NCBI GenBank assembly: GCA_027493625.1
Contig: JAOSKM010000002.1
Location: forward strand, 682,001 to 746,000
Length of the DNA: 64,000 bases
Origin: Planctomycetota bacterium
GTDB taxonomy: Bacteria; Planctomycetota; UBA8742; UBA2392
Reading direction: 5' to 3'
Positions 60,822-64,000 of this stretch are shown here, one piece after another. The position numbers and the translations under genes were made by a program. The notes under the pieces are model-generated. The model saw only the letters and a list, made by a program, of their open reading frames with translations. It had not been told where the DNA came from and did no database searches. Position 1 is the stretch's first letter. Each line of letters opens with the position of its first letter.

Positions 60822-61244
60822 ATGTCCCGTTACCCCCATGTCAGACCCAGGCCGCAGCAGCACAAGCCGGCGCCCGCAAAGCCGGCCGAACAGACGCTGG
60901 ACCAGGACGCGCTGCGGCTCTACCGGCTGAAAGGCGGCGAGTTCATTGAGGCGGCCATCAAACGCCTCGAGAAGCTGCTCGCCCTGCACGACCGCGAAAT
61001 GGCCGAGCCCGACATCGAGAGCCTGGGCAAGAAGCGCTGGCTGGTTTCGCCCTCCATGGTGCTGCGCCTGCAGCGCGAGCTTGAGCGCTACCTCAAGATC
61101 CGCGCCGACCTGATCCAGCAGGTCTTCCAGCTCACGGCCGAGGGCTCCTCCGCCCCGGACGTGCCGCAGGTCACCCCGCCGCAGGCGAAGCAAGAGCGGC
61201 CGGAAAGGAGGCAGGCCGAATCGGCCGCCAGCGCTGTGGCGTGA
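60822..61244 (+). CDS. Small helical protein of unknown function
   Basis: 140-residue protein with AGGAG six bases before its ATG. The N-terminal 25 residues are Pro/Lys/Gln-rich; the middle is helical (LYRLKGGEFIEAAIKRLEKLLALH, PSMVLRLQRELERYLKIRADLIQQ) and could form a coiled coil; the tail is low in structure. It stands immediately upstream of rdgB and in the same direction. No family recognised. Confidence 0.65.
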   Translation: MSRYPHVRPRPQQHKPAPAKPAEQTLDQDALRLYRLKGGEFIEAAIKRLEKLLALHDREMAEPDIESLGKKRWLVSPSMVLRLQRELERYLKIRADLIQQVFQLTAEGSSAPDVPQVTPPQAKQERPERRQAESAASAVA

Positions 61245-61321
61245 CGGGCGGGAAGTGGTCAATAGAGGCTTTTCAAGGGCGGGCGGTAAGCCTAAATTCT
61301 GCCGCAACCCAGAAGGCCGTA

Positions 61322-62203
61322 ATGACCGCCAATCCCGTGAACATCGTTGTCGCCACCAACAACCGGCACAAGTTCCGTGAGATCAACCAGATTCTGCACG
61401 GTCTGCCGGGCATTGAGCTGCAGGCGCTGACAGCCTACACGGGCGTGCCGGACGTGCGGGAAGACGCCAGCACCTTCGCGGGCAACGCGCAGAAGAAGGC
61501 GCTCGAGATCGCGCGTTTCATCGCGCTGGTGGGGCACGTGGGTTTTGCCAGCCAGTCCACGGCGATCGACGACGACGATGAAACGGATTTCGAAGAGCTG
61601 TCCGCCAAGCGCCACCGCAGCACCAGCGGGCGCCAGCGCAAGGTAAGCCTGACGCCCGAAAGCATGCCGAAGGTGGAGCGGCCCCGCAGCCTCGAGCTGC
61701 TGGTGATGGCCGACGACAGCGGGCTTGAGGTGGACGCGCTGGGCGGCGCGCCGGGCGTGATCAGCGCGCGCTACGCCGGCCGACAGGGCGACGACGCGGC
61801 CAACAACGCGCTGCTGTTGAAGAACCTGAAGGGCGTGCCGCCGGAGAAGCGCAAGGCGCGGTTCGTGTGCGAGATCGCGCTGGCATGCCCGGAAGGCATA
61901 CTGTTCACGGTGCGCGGCACGGTGGAGGGCACGATCATTGACGAGCCGCGCGGCAAGGGCGGCTTCGGCTACGACCCGTTGTTCATGTATCCGCCGCTGG
62001 GCAGGACTTTCGGCGAGCTTCCGGCGGAAGAAAAGAACAAGATCAGCCACCGGGCAAACGCGCTGGCGAAGTTCAGGCTGGAGCTGGAGAAGCTGTTAGG
62101 GGAGGCGGCAGTTAACGGCGACTGCGGGAGTTCTCAATGGCGCGGCGGGAACGGAGCGGTTTTCGGAACCTCAACGTGTGGAAGAAGGCGATGGTCGCCG
62201 TAA
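61322..62203 (+). CDS. rdgB: XTP/dITP diphosphatase (RdgB/HAM1) with a 57-residue insertion
   Basis: House-cleaning enzyme that hydrolyses non-canonical purine triphosphates. The ATG at 61322 gives NPVNIVVATNNRHKFREINQIL; SFxxNA is seen as TFAGNAQKKALEIAR; MADDSGLEVDALGGAPGV binds metal; GFGYDPLFMYPPLGRTFGEL and KNKISHRANALAKF close the fold. Between ALEIAR and LLVMADDS, about residues 70-127, is an extra polar segment (DDDDETDFEELSAKRHRSTS) not found in typical 200-residue homologues. The last 35 residues also exceed the family and overlap the next gene by 67 bases. Confidence 0.88.
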   Translation: MTANPVNIVVATNNRHKFREINQILHGLPGIELQALTAYTGVPDVREDASTFAGNAQKKALEIARFIALVGHVGFASQSTAIDDDDETDFEELSAKRHRSTSGRQRKVSLTPESMPKVERPRSLELLVMADDSGLEVDALGGAPGVISARYAGRQGDDAANNALLLKNLKGVPPEKRKARFVCEIALACPEGILFTVRGTVEGTIIDEPRGKGGFGYDPLFMYPPLGRTFGELPAEEKNKISHRANALAKFRLELEKLLGEAAVNGDCGSSQWRGGNGAVFGTSTCGRRRWSP

Positions 62204-62529
62204 AACAGATCTACCAACTGACCCGCAGGTTCCCGAAAGACGAGCTGTACGCCCTGACCAGCCAGATTCGCCGCGCGGCCGCCTCGGTACCGATGAACAT
62301 CGCCGAGGGCTATAAGCGCCGGCGATACCCTGAAGACTATGTGCGGCTGCTGGTCACCGCACACGGTTCCCAGGGTGAAGTCGAAACAGCGATTGAGATA
62401 GCATTCATGCTTGAGTACATCACCGAGGCGGACTGCGAGAGACTGCTGGACGTGTACGACGAACTCGGACGTATGCTGAATGGCCTGATTGACAGCGTCG
62501 ACAAAGGCGCCAGTAAAAGTGACCGGTAG
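62137..62529 (+). CDS. Four-helix bundle protein of the 23S rRNA intervening-sequence type
   Basis: 130-residue S23/four-helix-bundle protein: FRNLNVWKKAMVAVKQIYQL, FPKDELYALTSQIRRAAASV, PMNIAEGYKRRRYPEDYVRL and SQGEVETAIEIAFMLEYI are the four helices. Relatives are found in intervening sequences of 23S rRNA genes and as free-standing genes near repeats and retroelement-like regions (Avd is one). Here there is no rRNA gene, so it is free-standing. The start overlaps the rdgB 3' end in another frame; both flanks carry repeat words (GGAGGCGGCAGTTAACGGCG before, CTGCCGCCTGCGGCCTGCCG after). Confidence 0.85.
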   Translation: MARRERSGFRNLNVWKKAMVAVKQIYQLTRRFPKDELYALTSQIRRAAASVPMNIAEGYKRRRYPEDYVRLLVTAHGSQGEVETAIEIAFMLEYITEADCERLLDVYDELGRMLNGLIDSVDKGASKSDR

Positions 62530-62590
62530 ACCAGGGTAGTCAGCGGTGAACTGCCGCCTGCGGCCTGCCGCCTGATCCAGGAGAAGCACC

Positions 62591-63511
62591 ATGACTCAAA
62601 AACTATGCGAAAAGATCTGGCGCAACGGCGAGTTCATCGCCTGGGAAGACGCCACCGTGCACGTCTGCGCGCACGTGCTGCATTACGGCAGCTCGGTGTT
62701 CGAGGGCATCCGGGCCTATGACGTCGGCGGCCAGCCCGGCATCTTTCGCCTGAAAGAACACATCCGCCGCCTGTTCGACAGCGCCAAGATCTACCGCATG
62801 GAGCTGAAGTTCACGCCCGAGCAGGTGGAGCAGGCCTGTGTGCAGGCCGTACGCGAGAACAACTTCAAGGCCTGCTACCTGCGTCCGATCGCGTACCGCG
62901 ACCTGGGGCCCATGGGTGTGAACCCGCTCAAGAACCCGGTCACGCTCGACATCATCACCTGGCACTGGGGAGCCTATCTGGGCGCCGAGGCGCTGGAGAA
63001 GGGCGTCGACATGCAGATCAGCACCTGGACCCGCAACCGGCCGAACACCACGCCGGCGATGGCCAAGGCGGGCGCGAACTACGCCAGCGGGGCGCTGATT
63101 AAAATGGAAGCGATCCTGAACGGTTACAGTGAGGGCATCGCGCTGGACAACAACGGTCTGCTGAGTGAAGGCAGCGGCGAGAACATCTTCGTGGTGCGCG
63201 ACGGCATGATCGCCACGCCCAGCGGCGGCCACTCGATTCTCAAGGGCATCACGCGCGACACGGTAATCCGCCTGGCGCGCGACATGGGCATCGAAGTCGT
63301 CGAAACCAACCTCACGCGCGAACAGCTGTACATGGCCGATGAGGTATTCGCGGTGGGCACGGCCGCCGAGGTGACTCCGATCCGCAGCCTGGACAAGATC
63401 ACGATCGGCATCGGCAGCCGCGGGCCGATCACGGAGAAGATCCAGAAGGCATACCTTGACCTGGTGCAGGGCCGCGGCGAGGACAAGTGGGGCTTCATCA
63501 CGCGGGTGTGA
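62591..63511 (+). CDS. ilvE: Branched-chain amino acid aminotransferase
   Basis: Fold-type IV PLP enzyme of 306 residues for the last step of valine, leucine and isoleucine synthesis. The family motifs VCAHVLHYGSSVFEGIRAYD, LRPIAYRDLGPMGVN, NTTPAMAKAGANYASGALIKMEAILNGYSEGIALD (with the PLP Lys in the ALIKMEA stretch by family position), GSGENIFVVRDG and GTAAEVTPIRSLD are in order. AGGAG lies seven bases before the ATG. It ends at a strong terminator and the TetR gene follows. Confidence 0.93.
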   Translation: MTQKLCEKIWRNGEFIAWEDATVHVCAHVLHYGSSVFEGIRAYDVGGQPGIFRLKEHIRRLFDSAKIYRMELKFTPEQVEQACVQAVRENNFKACYLRPIAYRDLGPMGVNPLKNPVTLDIITWHWGAYLGAEALEKGVDMQISTWTRNRPNTTPAMAKAGANYASGALIKMEAILNGYSEGIALDNNGLLSEGSGENIFVVRDGMIATPSGGHSILKGITRDTVIRLARDMGIEVVETNLTREQLYMADEVFAVGTAAEVTPIRSLDKITIGIGSRGPITEKIQKAYLDLVQGRGEDKWGFITRV

Positions 63512-63528
63512 TCACACCCGGGAAACTG

Positions 63529-63554
63529 ACGACCCGCGCTGTTGCGCGGGTCGT
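63529..63554 (+). terminator. Intrinsic terminator after ilvE
   Basis: ACGACCCGCGC (63529-63539), loop TGTT, GCGCGGGTCGT (63544-63554), followed by TTTC: a perfect 11-bp stem 18 bases past the ilvE stop. Confidence 0.85.
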
Positions 63555-63657
63555 TTCATATCCAATTGATATAGCCGGAAATTATTTCTTACGTTCTGAT
63601 TGGAATTTGCGGGTTTGAGGCGGTAACCTCTTCTTTAATTGCACATACTGTCTCTAT

Positions 63658-63671
63658 TGACCGGTTGGTCA
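63658..63671. promoter_or_regulatory. Candidate TetR operator TGACCGGTTGGTCA
   Basis: A palindrome with half-sites TGACC and GGTCA around GGTT ends one base before the TetR start codon. TetR-family repressors commonly bind such sites near their own start, so autoregulation is inferred. Confidence 0.55.
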
Positions 63672-63672
63672 G

Positions 63673-64000
63673 ATGCGCCTTACTTCCCCCAAGCGCGAGG
63701 CTCGATACCGCCAGTTGCTGCAGGCGGCGCTCAGGATTTTCGCGCGTGACGGAATCGACGGTGCATCCGTCGCCGACATCGCCGACGCAGCGGGCGTCGC
63801 CAAGGGCAGCGTTTACCTTTACTTCGACAGCAAGGAGGCGCTGGCCGGCGACCTGGTCCGCCACCTGTTCACCTTTGAGGACGACGGTCTGCGCCTGTCG
63901 CAGGAGTCCGAGCCGCTGGCCCGCATCCTGCAGTTCTGCGAGTCCCACGAAAAACGCATCCTGGACCTCGGCGAAGACGCCAGCGTGGTGCTGCACATGT
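63673..64000 (+). CDS. TetR family regulator, cut by the window edge
   Basis: N-terminal 109 residues of a TetR-family repressor. The helix-turn-helix reads RYRQLLQAALRIFARDGIDGASVADIADAAGVAKGSVYLYFDSKEALAGDLV, which is the standard 47-residue DNA-binding domain; the ligand-binding part begins with FTFEDDGLRLSQES. The gene continues past 64000, so length and regulated genes are unknown. The divergent or downstream target is outside the window. Confidence 0.88.
   Translation, partial: MRLTSPKREARYRQLLQAALRIFARDGIDGASVADIADAAGVAKGSVYLYFDSKEALAGDLVRHLFTFEDDGLRLSQESEPLARILQFCESHEKRILDLGEDASVVLHM

Noticed and set aside
62137-62529. 23S rRNA intervening sequence inside an rRNA gene
   Set aside because: No rRNA sequence flanks the gene; the neighbours are rdgB and ilvE.

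Overview
The window is a GC-rich stretch (only a few short AT-rich islands) of a Gram-negative bacterial chromosome. KDO synthesis genes (kdsA, kdsC), an RseP-type site-2 protease, TatC, lipoproteins and a type IV pilus/type II secretion ATPase and platform protein indicate a diderm cell. The DUF2344-RNase E/G pair, a Thr-nucleophile sulfatase-like protein with a helical tail, DUF2330 proteins, bacillithiol and ergothioneine genes, and many intergenic repeats fit Planctomycetota or a related deep-branching group. That placement is inference; no rRNA or ribosomal protein gene is present to test it.

Layout. 0-5 kb: bacillithiol deacetylase, a TPR protein, kdsA, an anchored unknown protein and a MocR regulator. 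5-12 kb: RNase E/G with its DUF2344 partner and two large exported unknowns. 12-17 kb: a MacB-like permease and ATPase, a small lipoprotein, an isolated nuoI and a two-TM protein. 17-22 kb: an orphan receiver, a truncated GspF copy, a PDZ protein, a full GspF with an unusual four-TM insertion, and divergent pilT. 22-27 kb: cysteine desulfurase, a complete IS110-type element, two DUF2330 proteins. 27-36 kb: mutY, an HlyD/FtsX/ATPase exporter operon, an SDR with a GxxExxY gene and a decayed second copy of both, and a PQQ-type sugar dehydrogenase. 36-46 kb: an SLC1 symporter, egtB-egtD, a DUF692 (MNIO) enzyme with its partner, a complete IS4-type element, and a tandem cyclase-ATPase. 46-54 kb: rseP, a sulfatase-like protein, a TIM-barrel isomerase, a coupled small protein and tatC. 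54-64 kb: kdsC, sulP, arsR, two persulfide-dioxygenase/rhodanese proteins divergent from arsR, a long non-coding repeat array, rdgB, a four-helix-bundle protein, a branched-chain aminotransferase and a TetR regulator cut by the window edge.

Functional links: kdsA and kdsC act in the same pathway. bshB1, egtB/egtD, the desulfurase, the ArsR-controlled sulfur genes and the SulP transporter form a thiol and sulfur theme. The most unusual content is non-coding. Intergenic gaps are filled with short-word repeats, inverted repeats and a larger alternating X-X'-L element in at least four places; some of these run into coding sequence (tatC, the DUF692 gene, egtD's 5' end, the GxxExxY 5' end). Eleven apparent frameshifts, each at or next to a homopolymer run, split or distort otherwise intact genes and are most simply sequence errors, though programmed shifts cannot be excluded from sequence alone.
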